DNA of 5,303 nucleotides from Treponema sp. (GTDB lineage Bacteria; Spirochaetota; Spirochaetia; Treponematales; Breznakiellaceae), in assembly GCA_031283905.1 (NCBI GenBank), contig JAITAW010000106.1, positions 1-5,303 on the forward strand. Direction: 5' to 3'. Within the stretch, counting starts at the first letter, position 1. Each line of letters starts with the position of its first letter. A program made the translations under genes and the position numbers. Below are positions 1 through 5,303 of this stretch, piece by piece. Under the pieces are notes generated by a model. It saw only the letters and a program-made list of their open reading frames with translations. It had not been told where the DNA came from and did no database searches.

Positions 1-2244
1 TTTTATCATGGCGTTAAAATCCACCGGTTTTGCGAGATGCCCGTTCATGCCGGCTTGCAAAGCCTGTTCCACATCTTCGCGGTAGGCGTTTGCGGTCATG
101 GCGATAATGGGGATCCGCTTCACGTCCGCGCGGTCAAGCTCCCGTATGGCGCGGGTCGCTTCATAGCCGTCCATGACAGGCATCTGTATATCCATGAAAA
201 CGATGTCATAGCGCCCTTCCTCAGATTCGCTGATTTTTCTGACCGCCTCCGCCCCATTCACCGCCTCTTCAATCATAACATGCGTTTCTTCGAGCATTTC
301 CTGAATAATGATGCGGTTTATCTCAACATCCTCCACTAAAAGGAGCTTTTTCCCCGTAAGATCCGGCAATGCGGCGCACGCCACGTCCTCCATAACCGGT
401 TGATCGCTCTTAACGAGGGTAAGCTCAAACATAAATACAGACCCTTTGCCTTCTTCGCTTTGCACGGAAATCTGACCGCCCATCCGTTCGATAAGATTCC
501 GGCTTATGGCGAGTCCAAGCCCCGTGCCGCCAAAACGCGCCGCTATGGTTTTATCGGCTTGCTCAAACGGCTTGAATAGGCGGGCAAGCTGGTGTTCGCT
601 CATGCCTATACCTTGGTCCGCGACTGTCCATCGCAAACGCGCGTCTCCCTCACGCTCGTCCAGCGTCGTGATGAAGAACCGTATCTCCTTGCCGGGCGCG
701 GTGAATTTGACGGCGTTCCCAAGCAGGTTTATCAACGTTTGTTTCAAACGCAGCTTGTCGCCCATCACCGTGAGTGTCTTGGATATCTCAAATTTGGAAA
801 TGAAACGAAGGTCTTTCTCGTTGCAACGGTGAATAAAGATGTTTTTGACTTCTTCCATAGCCTCGGACAAAAGGAATGACTCGGTTGACAGCTTGAATTT
901 CCCTGATTCTATCTTCGATATATCAAGGATGTCGTTGAGAACCCCCATAAGGTGTACGGAAGCGGCATCGATTTCGTCTATTGCGGAGAGAGTCTTTTCG
1001 GCGTTGCCATTGGCAAGCGCTTTCTTTGCAATGTGGGTCATACCCATAACCGCGTTAAGCGGCGTACGGATTTCATGGCTCATGTTGGCGAGAAACGCGC
1101 TTTTCGCCTGCGACGCGGCTTCCGCTAATTTGGTAAGCTCTTTGAGCCTCTCATTTTGATCGTTTATTTCTTTCACCATGGAGATATAGTAGGTAATATC
1201 GCTGAAAGAAAGGGCGTAGCCCGAAACCGCGCCATTGCGGGAATAGGTAAACTGGCTGGTTACCTTGAAGGTTCGGGCTTCAGCGGTTTCTTCCGGCTGC
1301 GCGATGGTAAACTCTCCTTCTATGAACAAAGAGGAGAACAAGAACGATCCGTCAAACAGGTTGTCCGGCGCATAATGGGAAGAGCGCCGTTTAATGACGT
1401 TCAAAAGATCCTGAATTCGGGTTTCCCAGAGCGTTATCTTAAAATCATCTTTTCCACCTTTTTCAAGAAAATCCAATCCGGTCTCGTTTTCGTCAATGAC
1501 GACGCCTTTCTTATTTAGCAGGATAATATACGTTGGATATTTATCAAAAATAGCCGAAAGCATGAGATGCCTGAAGCTAAAAGCCCGTTCGCGGTACAAA
1601 AAGATAAAGAACAGGAAGAAAGAAACGCAGAATGTATACGGAGTAAGTCCGGGATAATAGCCGCCGATTTTGAACGTTTCCACAATATTGGCGGCAAACG
1701 GGAAAAAAAGCGCGACGCCGGCGAGAATAACTTTGGGATTCCGCCTCACTTTTTTGATGAGGTAGTCAAACAGGATCAGCAACGCGGCAAGCAATGCCGC
1801 ATAGTCGAAAAAGGTGTGGATATGAAACAGGGATCCCATGCCCGGACTGGGATAGGCGTAGTCTCGAAGCATACGGTGGTGCAAGGGATTTGTGATGAAG
1901 GCGATAGAATCAACAAGCGGAAGCAAAGCTATAAGCCGTGTTATTTTTTTCCTTTTATGTACGCTGCGCCCCGTAATGTCAAGAAAAAACCACAGCAACG
2001 CATAGGGAAAAAAGCATACAAAGACCATGCGGATCGTTTGGAGTATGGGGAAGTACGGTGAATTGGATCCGCCCAGTGAAATGCAGCCGCTGAAAAGGGT
2101 CCAAAAAAGCGTTGTAAAAGCCAGCGCAAAAAAGCTCCTCATTTGCTGATTGCGGCTGTCGCTGAACCAGATAAGATTGATTATGTAAAGAATCACTATG
2201 CATAAAATGATGGATGTAAAAAAAAACGCCAATTCAACGGTCAT
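1..2244 (-). CDS. 7TM hybrid sensor histidine kinase with receiver domain (3' end outside window)
   Basis: An open frame of 748 codons runs without a stop from the ATG at 2244 to the left edge. Domains seen: seven hydrophobic segments at about residues 3-26, 37-57, 72-90, 103-122, 144-162, 170-188 and 200-219, as in the 7TM N-terminal module of histidine kinases; a PAS-like region at about 228-350; a charged helical linker at about 352-380; HisKA with the motif MSHEIRTPLN and phospho-acceptor His390; HATPase_c with N box around Asn510, G1 DQGIGM (Asp543) and G2 GGTGLGL (572-578); and a receiver domain with acidic pair Glu638/Asp639, phospho-acceptor Asp685 in MDIQMP, Thr717 and Lys739. All catalytic residues are present, so it should be an active kinase with internal His-to-Asp transfer. 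The receiver needs about 10-20 more residues; an Hpt or other domain could follow. ATG 2244 is the first start after an in-frame TAA (about 2287-2289), but no Shine-Dalgarno precedes it. It is divergent from a TRAP operon, so control of that transporter is possible but inferred from position. Confidence 0.95.
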   Translation of the reverse strand, partial: MTVELAFFFTSIILCIVILYIINLIWFSDSRNQQMRSFFALAFTTLFWTLFSGCISLGGSNSPYFPILQTIRMVFVCFFPYALLWFFLDITGRSVHKRKKITRLIALLPLVDSIAFITNPLHHRMLRDYAYPSPGMGSLFHIHTFFDYAALLAALLILFDYLIKKVRRNPKVILAGVALFFPFAANIVETFKIGGYYPGLTPYTFCVSFFLFFIFLYRERAFSFRHLMLSAIFDKYPTYIILLNKKGVVIDENETGLDFLEKGGKDDFKITLWETRIQDLLNVIKRRSSHYAPDNLFDGSFLFSSLFIEGEFTIAQPEETAEARTFKVTSQFTYSRNGAVSGYALSFSDITYYISMVKEINDQNERLKELTKLAEAASQAKSAFLANMSHEIRTPLNAVMGMTHIAKKALANGNAEKTLSAIDEIDAASVHLMGVLNDILDISKIESGKFKLSTESFLLSEAMEEVKNIFIHRCNEKDLRFISKFEISKTLTVMGDKLRLKQTLINLLGNAVKFTAPGKEIRFFITTLDEREGDARLRWTVADQGIGMSEHQLARLFKPFEQADKTIAARFGGTGLGLAISRNLIERMGGQISVQSEEGKGSVFMFELTLVKSDQPVMEDVACAALPDLTGKKLLLVEDVEINRIIIQEMLEETHVMIEEAVNGAEAVRKISESEEGRYDIVFMDIQMPVMDGYEATRAIRELDRADVKRIPIIAMTANAYREDVEQALQAGMNGHLAKPVDFNAMIK

Positions 2245-2246
2245 GA

Positions 2247-2282
2247 TGCGTGTAGTATAGCATTGCGCGGAGCCGTTTGCAA
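2247..2282 (-). promoter_or_regulatory. Extended -10 sigma70-type promoter of the hybrid kinase
   Basis: Read on the minus strand there is a -35-like TTGCAA (2282-2277), a 17-bp spacer, then TGC directly before the -10 hexamer TATACT (2259-2254). Spacing is optimal, the -10 matches five of six consensus bases, and the TG extension adds strength. The expected start of transcription is near 2247-2248, only about three bases before the ATG at 2244. This predicts a nearly leaderless mRNA, which fits the absence of any purine-rich ribosome binding site before the ATG. The positions are read directly; the activity is inferred. Confidence 0.55.
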
Positions 2283-2285
2283 CTT

Positions 2286-2324
2286 ATGTTACGCATGAAC
2301 ATCGCGCCGTGTCCGCGCCGCGAT
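2286..2324. promoter_or_regulatory. Cluster of short repeats in the divergent control region (possible regulator site)
   Basis: Three short symmetries lie just upstream of the kinase -35. ATGTT (2286-2290) and AACAT (2298-2302) form an inverted repeat with a 7-bp spacer. ATCGCG (2301-2306) and CGCGAT (2319-2324) form a second inverted repeat with a 12-bp spacer. The heptamer CGCGCCG occurs at 2303-2309 and again at 2314-2320, a direct repeat with an 11-bp period, about one helical turn. Tandem half-sites with such a period are typical of many response regulator sites. The stretch is CG-rich and the arms are short, so chance is a serious alternative. Confidence 0.25.
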
Positions 2325-2361
2325 CCACCGCTTGGAAAAAAACAAAAGCCCACATAAAGAA

Positions 2362-2398
2362 TTGACAGCGCATAATAAGCCGTGCTAAAATAAAAATG
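2362..2398 (+). promoter_or_regulatory. Strong sigma70-type promoter of the TRAP operon
   Basis: A perfect -35 TTGACA (2362-2367), an 18-bp spacer and a -10 TAAAAT (2386-2391; five of six consensus bases) preceded by TGC as an extended -10. Transcription should begin at about G2398, giving a leader of about 67 nt before the dctP ATG. An A-rich stretch (2336-2347, including seven consecutive A) lies about 15-25 bp upstream of the -35 and could act as an UP element. It is the best promoter-like sequence found in the window and faces away from the kinase promoter. Confidence 0.7.
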
Positions 2399-2414
2399 GT
2401 TTGTAACACAAACC
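2398..2414 (+). promoter_or_regulatory. Perfect 7-bp inverted repeat at the predicted dctP transcription start (operator or 5' mRNA stem-loop)
   Basis: GGTTTGT-AAC-ACAAACC: both 7-base arms are fully complementary around a 3-base centre. The first base coincides with the transcription start predicted from the dctP promoter. As DNA it sits where repressor operators commonly lie (+1 to +17). As RNA it would form a stem-loop at the very 5' end of the transcript, an arrangement known to protect some bacterial mRNAs from decay. The symmetry is read directly; the role is not known, and no specific regulator family is recognised from it. Confidence 0.5.
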
Positions 2415-2451
2415 GCCCACAGAAACGGGTTATTTTTTATGTTCATTTTTC

Positions 2452-2464
2452 AAAGGAGAAAAAG
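2452..2464 (+). promoter_or_regulatory. Ribosome binding site that fixes the dctP start
   Basis: AAAGGAG at 2452-2458 lies 6 nt before the ATG at 2465. This decides the start: the in-frame ATG at 2396 has no such site, lies at or upstream of the predicted transcription start, and would put 23 non-signal residues ahead of a typical lipoprotein signal peptide. Confidence 0.85.
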
Positions 2465-3472
2465 ATGAGAAAATTTTTATGCATGCTGGCAGCCGTACTG
2501 TCCGTACTGGCAATTGCTTGTACAAAAAAAGAAGACGGCGGGAGTAGCGCGAGGAGTATCACGAAAATCGACGTTACCTTCGCGGGAACTGAAGCCGCCA
2601 CCACGGGACAAAGCCGGATGATGCAGGAAGTGGCTGACAAACTGAATGCCACAGGGCGGTTTCAGATAGAAGTACAGGTTAACGGGGCGCTTTCCAATGA
2701 CACCGACAACTTGGTAACCCAGGCGAAAACCGGCGTGCCGCTGGTGGTGCCTTCAGACCCCGGCAGGCTGGCCAGCCAATTCAATATTCCCGACCTCAAC
2801 ATCCTGATGGCTCCCTATGTGCTGACAGATATGAAGGCTTTGGAAAAACTGCCGAACACCGCCCTCTTCAAGGAATGGCAAACCCAACTTGAAGCCCAAG
2901 GCATCACCTTCGTGGCGGACATGTACAACGGCTTCCGCAGTTTTTACACCACTACGCCGGTAAACACGGTCGCCGATCTCAAAGGGTTGAGGATCCGCGG
3001 TTTCGGCAACAACATTGGTATCGCCCTTGCCAAATATCTGGGTTTTGCGAATATCGGCATTCCCTGGGGTGAAGTGCTGCCCGGAATCCAGCAGAAAACA
3101 CTGGACGGCTGCGAGGTTCAGGTCGCCACCGCCTACGGTTCGGCCATTTACGAAGTCGCCAAGTATCTTGCCCTCACCAAGCACTACATGCTCCAAACAT
3201 CTTTTGTCTGCTCGACCAAACTGCTCAACAGTATGCCGGCAGAGGACAAGGATCTGTTCATAAATACCATCCGTGAAATCGCTCAAAAATACAGCGAAAT
3301 TATCGCAACTGAAGAAGCTGGTTTCTATCAGCAGATGAGGAGTAAAGGCGTTACCGTCGCCGAAGTGAGTCTGCAGGAATTCCAGGACGCCATCAACCCG
3401 CTCTATACCAACAACGATCTGGGCTTCTCGTCCGGTCTGAAAGACAGACTGTTTAGAGAATTAGGTCTGTAA
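2465..3472 (+). CDS. dctP: TRAP transporter substrate-binding lipoprotein, DctP family
   Basis: This 335-residue protein has the usual DctP length. Residues 1-18 form a lipoprotein signal peptide (basic MRK, hydrophobic core, then AIA before Cys19), so the mature protein should be lipid-anchored outside the inner membrane, whereas many DctP proteins are free in the periplasm. The mature part shows the family pattern: an N-terminal lobe from about 33, LKGLRIRGF at 172-180 with Arg178 at the position that binds the substrate carboxylate in characterised members, WGEVLPGIQQKTLDG at 201-215, and YEVAKYLALTKHY at 229-241. It would capture an organic acid or similar anion and deliver it to DctQM. 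An oddity is DGCEVQ at 214-219, where family members usually have DGQENP, so a common ligand-contact Asn is Val218. The substrate cannot be named from sequence. It is the first gene of the operon, followed by dctQ after 132 bp. The symbol is the family name only. Confidence 0.93.
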   Translation: MRKFLCMLAAVLSVLAIACTKKEDGGSSARSITKIDVTFAGTEAATTGQSRMMQEVADKLNATGRFQIEVQVNGALSNDTDNLVTQAKTGVPLVVPSDPGRLASQFNIPDLNILMAPYVLTDMKALEKLPNTALFKEWQTQLEAQGITFVADMYNGFRSFYTTTPVNTVADLKGLRIRGFGNNIGIALAKYLGFANIGIPWGEVLPGIQQKTLDGCEVQVATAYGSAIYEVAKYLALTKHYMLQTSFVCSTKLLNSMPAEDKDLFINTIREIAQKYSEIIATEEAGFYQQMRSKGVTVAEVSLQEFQDAINPLYTNNDLGFSSGLKDRLFRELGL

Positions 3473-3500
3473 AGCGTTCAGGCGCTGTGTATAGGCAATA

Positions 3501-3545
3501 GAGCCTTTCCCAAAACGCGCAAAGCGACAGTGTTGGAAAAGGCTC
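3501..3545 (+). promoter_or_regulatory. Intercistronic hairpin between dctP and dctQ
   Basis: The arms 3501-3513 and 3533-3545 pair over 12 of 13 positions: GAGCCTTT with AAAGGCTC, one C-A mismatch, then CCAA with TTGG. The 19-nt loop can fold a small CGC-AAA-GCG helix. No U tract follows (the next bases are ACCTTAAAAGG), so it is not a standard intrinsic terminator. It more likely protects or processes the upstream dctP message, or weakens read-through, which would give more binding protein than membrane subunits. Such a role is known for intercistronic stem-loops in other binding-protein operons; here it is inferred. Confidence 0.6.
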
Positions 3546-3552
3546 ACCTTAA

Positions 3553-3571
3553 AAGGAGGGGGGATGAAATG
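3553..3571 (+). promoter_or_regulatory. Alternative ribosome binding site and start for dctQ
   Basis: AAGGAGG at 3553-3559 is a near-perfect Shine-Dalgarno placed 9 nt before an in-frame ATG at 3569, which would add 12 residues (beginning MPSIPPDYFGGF) to DctQ. A second site, TGGAGG at 3595-3600, precedes the ATG at 3605 by only 4 nt. The first pair has the better ribosome site. The second gives the more usual DctQ N-terminus. The sequence alone does not settle which is used; both might be. Confidence 0.45.
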
Positions 3572-3604
3572 CCATCCATTCCTCCGGATTATTTTGGAGG
3601 TTTT

Positions 3605-4096
3605 ATGCGGAAAATATATCACGCCCTTTGCAAAGCCGAAGCAACCGTTTGCGGCGCCGGCTTTATATGCTTGGTTGCCTTTGTTTTTTTATCAGCCATC
3701 CTGCGTTTTTTCCGAATTTCTATGTCGTGGAATATTGATCTGGCAATGTTTCTGCTCGCGTGGACGGCTTTTTTGGGCGCGGACATTGCATGGCGAAGCG
3801 GTCAGCTTGTGGGCGTTGATCTCATAACCCGCCACCTGCCCAAGAGCGTACAAAAGATCATCGCAATACTGCTCTATTGCATTATCTTGGGCGCATTGAC
3901 GCTCATCGTCGTTTTCGGAATCTGGCTGATGATCACCGAACGGATCCGAACCTATCAGTCCATACCGATTCCCTATTCCCTGGTTACCTTGAGTCTTGTA
4001 TTCGCCAGCCTGTCAATGGTTTTTTCAACCATCCTTAAAATAAGACGTTGTATTCTCACCTTTAACAAGAAAGAAGCCACGGGAGGCGCGAAATGA
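3605..4096 (+). CDS. dctQ: TRAP transporter small membrane subunit, DctQ family
   Basis: The product has 163 residues from ATG 3605 (175 from 3569), the normal DctQ size. Four membrane segments are seen at about residues 13-35, 45-62, 83-109 and 122-145, with an amphipathic, basic N-terminus. Family landmarks are LRFF at 33-36, SWNIDLAMFLLAWTAFLGAD at 41-60 followed by AWRSGQLVGVDL at 62-73, a Leu-Pro turn at 78-79, and IPIPYSLVTL at 120-129. DctQ packs against DctM in the inner membrane and helps dock the binding protein; it is required for transport in studied TRAP systems. It lies 132 bp after dctP, behind a hairpin, and its stop codon overlaps the dctM start (ATGA), so the two are probably translationally coupled. 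I chose ATG 3605 because its N-terminus resembles the family; 3569 is a fair alternative. Confidence 0.88.
   Translation: MRKIYHALCKAEATVCGAGFICLVAFVFLSAILRFFRISMSWNIDLAMFLLAWTAFLGADIAWRSGQLVGVDLITRHLPKSVQKIIAILLYCIILGALTLIVVFGIWLMITERIRTYQSIPIPYSLVTLSLVFASLSMVFSTILKIRRCILTFNKKEATGGAK
4081..4096 (+). promoter_or_regulatory. dctM ribosome binding site and ATGA overlap with dctQ
   Basis: GGGAGG at 4081-4086 lies inside the end of dctQ, 6 nt before the dctM ATG at 4093. The dctQ TGA (4094-4096) overlaps that ATG in the tetramer ATGA, an arrangement that usually couples translation of the two subunits and so balances their amounts. Confidence 0.85.
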
Positions 4097-5303
4097 GCTT
4101 GTTGATTCTTTGCTTTGTTCTTTTTTTAGTGATGGGTATGCCTATCGCCTTTGTGATCGGTATCGCGGGGTTCGCGTATTTTGCCTCGACGCCGTATCTC
4201 AACTTCCAGACCGCCACCCAAATGATCGTGTCCCAAAGCCAATCCTTCGCCTTTCTCGCGGTGCCTTTTTTTATCTTTGCGGGAAACTTGATGAACGTGT
4301 CCGGGATCACCAAGCGGCTCCTCAGCCTGGCGCGACTCCTTACGCGGCGCATGTACGGCGGCACCGCCCAGATCAGCGTGGTGATGAGCACCCTCATGGG
4401 AGGAGTATCGGGATCCGCCACCGCTGATGCCGCTATGGAAACCCGCATACTTGGTCCAGAGATGATGCGGATCGGGTACAACAAGGGCTATATCTGCGCG
4501 GTGAACTGTATTACGGCGCTTATTACCGCCACCATTCCTCCAAGCCTGGGGCTTATCATCTTCGGCTTTGTGGGAGAAGTGTCCATAGGCCGGCTTTTCG
4601 CCGCAGGCCTTATTCCTGGAATCCTGATGATGCTCTTTTTGATGGCTACCACCTCCATCACGTCCCGAATCCACAAGTTCGATCCGCCAAGACGCGACGC
4701 GCCGAAACTCACTATACAAGAGCTTCTCGCCAACCTCAAAGAATCCATTTGGGCGCTTTTGTTTCCGGTAATCCTGATCGTGGGAATCCGCTTTGGAGTG
4801 TTCACCCCCTCGGAATCCGGCGCCTTTGCGGTGGTTTACGCGCTCATCATCGGCAAGTTTGTGTACAAGGAATTGAACTGGGAGAATTTCAAAGGCGCCC
4901 TGCTCACCACGCTGAAGGATAACGGCGCCATCATGCTGATCATCGCCATGTCAGGTCCGTTTAGTTATGCCATCACCTGGATAAAAGCGCCGGTGATTTT
5001 GAGCAACCTGATCTTCGGCGTTACCCAAAACCCCCAAGTCCTGGTACTCATTATGATCGGCTTCCTGTTCATCACCGGCATGTTTGTTGACAGCAACGTG
5101 AACTTTCTCCTTTTAACGCCGATTTTTCTGCCTATGGTAAAGAGCTTGGGCATTGATCCGGTTCACTTCGGCGTACTTATGGCGACAGTCGTAACGCTTG
5201 GCGTAATGACGCCGCCCATTGGCTCCGCCTTGTACACGGTCTGCGGCATCATTAAATGTCCGGTGGAAGACTACACCAGGGAGAGCCTGCCGTTCCTTGC
5301 CGC
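4093..5303 (+). CDS. dctM: TRAP transporter large membrane subunit, DctM family (3' end outside window)
   Basis: There are 403 codons in the window. DctM proteins usually have about 425-430 residues, so only the last helix end is missing. This is the ion-driven transport channel of the TRAP system, in the inner membrane. The protein is hydrophobic throughout, with family signatures in order: VPFFIFAGNLM at 57-67, MGGVSGSATADAAM at 102-115, TIPPSLGLIIFG at 147-158, FTPSESGAFAVVYAL at 237-251, GMFVDSN with TPIFLP at 329-347, GIDPVHFGV at 353-361, and LGVMTPPIGSAL at 369-380. The SGS-T-AD and TPPIG segments belong to the conserved re-entrant regions that form the transport site in solved TRAP structures. 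The start is fixed by the Shine-Dalgarno at 4081 and the 4-nt overlap with dctQ. No frameshift or stop was found. The substrate is not deducible from this subunit. Confidence 0.95.
   Translation, partial: MSLLILCFVLFLVMGMPIAFVIGIAGFAYFASTPYLNFQTATQMIVSQSQSFAFLAVPFFIFAGNLMNVSGITKRLLSLARLLTRRMYGGTAQISVVMSTLMGGVSGSATADAAMETRILGPEMMRIGYNKGYICAVNCITALITATIPPSLGLIIFGFVGEVSIGRLFAAGLIPGILMMLFLMATTSITSRIHKFDPPRRDAPKLTIQELLANLKESIWALLFPVILIVGIRFGVFTPSESGAFAVVYALIIGKFVYKELNWENFKGALLTTLKDNGAIMLIIAMSGPFSYAITWIKAPVILSNLIFGVTQNPQVLVLIMIGFLFITGMFVDSNVNFLLLTPIFLPMVKSLGIDPVHFGVLMATVVTLGVMTPPIGSALYTVCGIIKCPVEDYTRESLPFLA

Noticed and set aside
506..2061. Several plus-strand open frames of 95-164 codons opposite the kinase gene
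   Set aside because: All lie opposite the well-supported kinase reading frame and show no family motif.
2396..2464. Longer dctP reading from the ATG at 2396
   Set aside because: It has no ribosome site, starts at or before the predicted transcription start, and hides a typical lipoprotein signal peptide behind 23 unrelated residues.
2753..3286. 177-codon open frame antisense to dctP
   Set aside because: It lies wholly within dctP, shows no recognisable domain and has no independent promoter or ribosome site noticed; it is best explained as a shadow of the real frame.
3501..3545. Intrinsic terminator after dctP
   Set aside because: The stem is strong, but no U tract follows and dctQM, part of the same transporter, continues at once with no separate promoter seen.
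3564..3827. 87-codon open frame starting at ATG 3564, just after a good ribosome site
   Set aside because: It is out of frame with dctQ and overlaps its membrane segments without family resemblance. The ribosome site is better assigned to dctQ, although initiation here cannot be fully excluded.
111..4416. Six GGATCC hexamers (111, 1831, 2065, 2991, 3942, 4411), more than the one or two expected
   Set aside because: They are scattered through coding sequence with no regular spacing, and the excess was noticed after the fact; codon use (ATCC, GGATCCGC) is a sufficient explanation.
4126..4719. 197-codon open frame antisense to dctM
   Set aside because: It has a low-complexity His/Gly/Arg-rich product and overlaps the strongly supported dctM; it is a composition artefact.
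1..5303. Mobile elements, CRISPR arrays, tRNA or rRNA genes, attachment sites
   Set aside because: No terminal inverted repeats, transposase motifs, spaced repeats or RNA gene features were found; almost all of the sequence is explained by the four genes and two short gaps.

Overview
The window holds two divergently transcribed units separated by a 220-bp intergenic region. On the minus strand, from base 2244 to the left edge, is one long open frame encoding a membrane-bound hybrid histidine kinase. It has seven N-terminal membrane segments, a PAS-like region, HisKA, an HATPase and a receiver domain, and its last residues lie outside the window. On the plus strand, starting at 2465, is a complete substrate-binding lipoprotein (DctP family), a small membrane subunit (DctQ) and most of the large membrane subunit (DctM). 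Together these are a classical three-gene TRAP transporter operon for an organic-acid-type solute. DctM runs off the right edge with about 20-30 residues missing.

Layout: 1-2244 hybrid kinase (minus); 2245-2464 divergent control region; 2465-3472 dctP; 3473-3604 gap with a strong hairpin; 3605-4096 dctQ (an alternative start at 3569 is possible); 4093-5303 dctM, overlapping dctQ by 4 nt. The control region carries two sigma70-type promoters facing away from each other, both with a TGC extension next to the -10. The kinase promoter lies so close to the ATG that the mRNA is predicted to be nearly leaderless. The dctP promoter points at a perfect 7+7 bp inverted repeat that starts at the predicted transcription start.

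How the parts may work together: DctP, anchored by a lipid to the outer face of the inner membrane, would capture the solute and hand it to the DctQM membrane complex, which is driven by an ion gradient. The divergent kinase is a plausible sensor for the same solute or for the physiological state in which it is used. It has no DNA-binding domain in the visible part, so a separate response regulator or a phosphorelay partner would have to lie elsewhere. The sensor-transporter link is inferred from gene order only.

Organism: a bacterium with a diderm-type two-component and TRAP repertoire and roughly balanced base composition by eye. The lipoprotein form of DctP with a relaxed lipobox and the 7TM hybrid kinase would suit a spirochaete such as a Treponema relative, but this is a weak, composition- and family-based guess. 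No mobile element, CRISPR array, tRNA or rRNA was seen. I do not see a wholly new system; the most interesting parts are the regulatory architecture between the two units and within the TRAP operon, and an unusual substitution in the DctP binding region.
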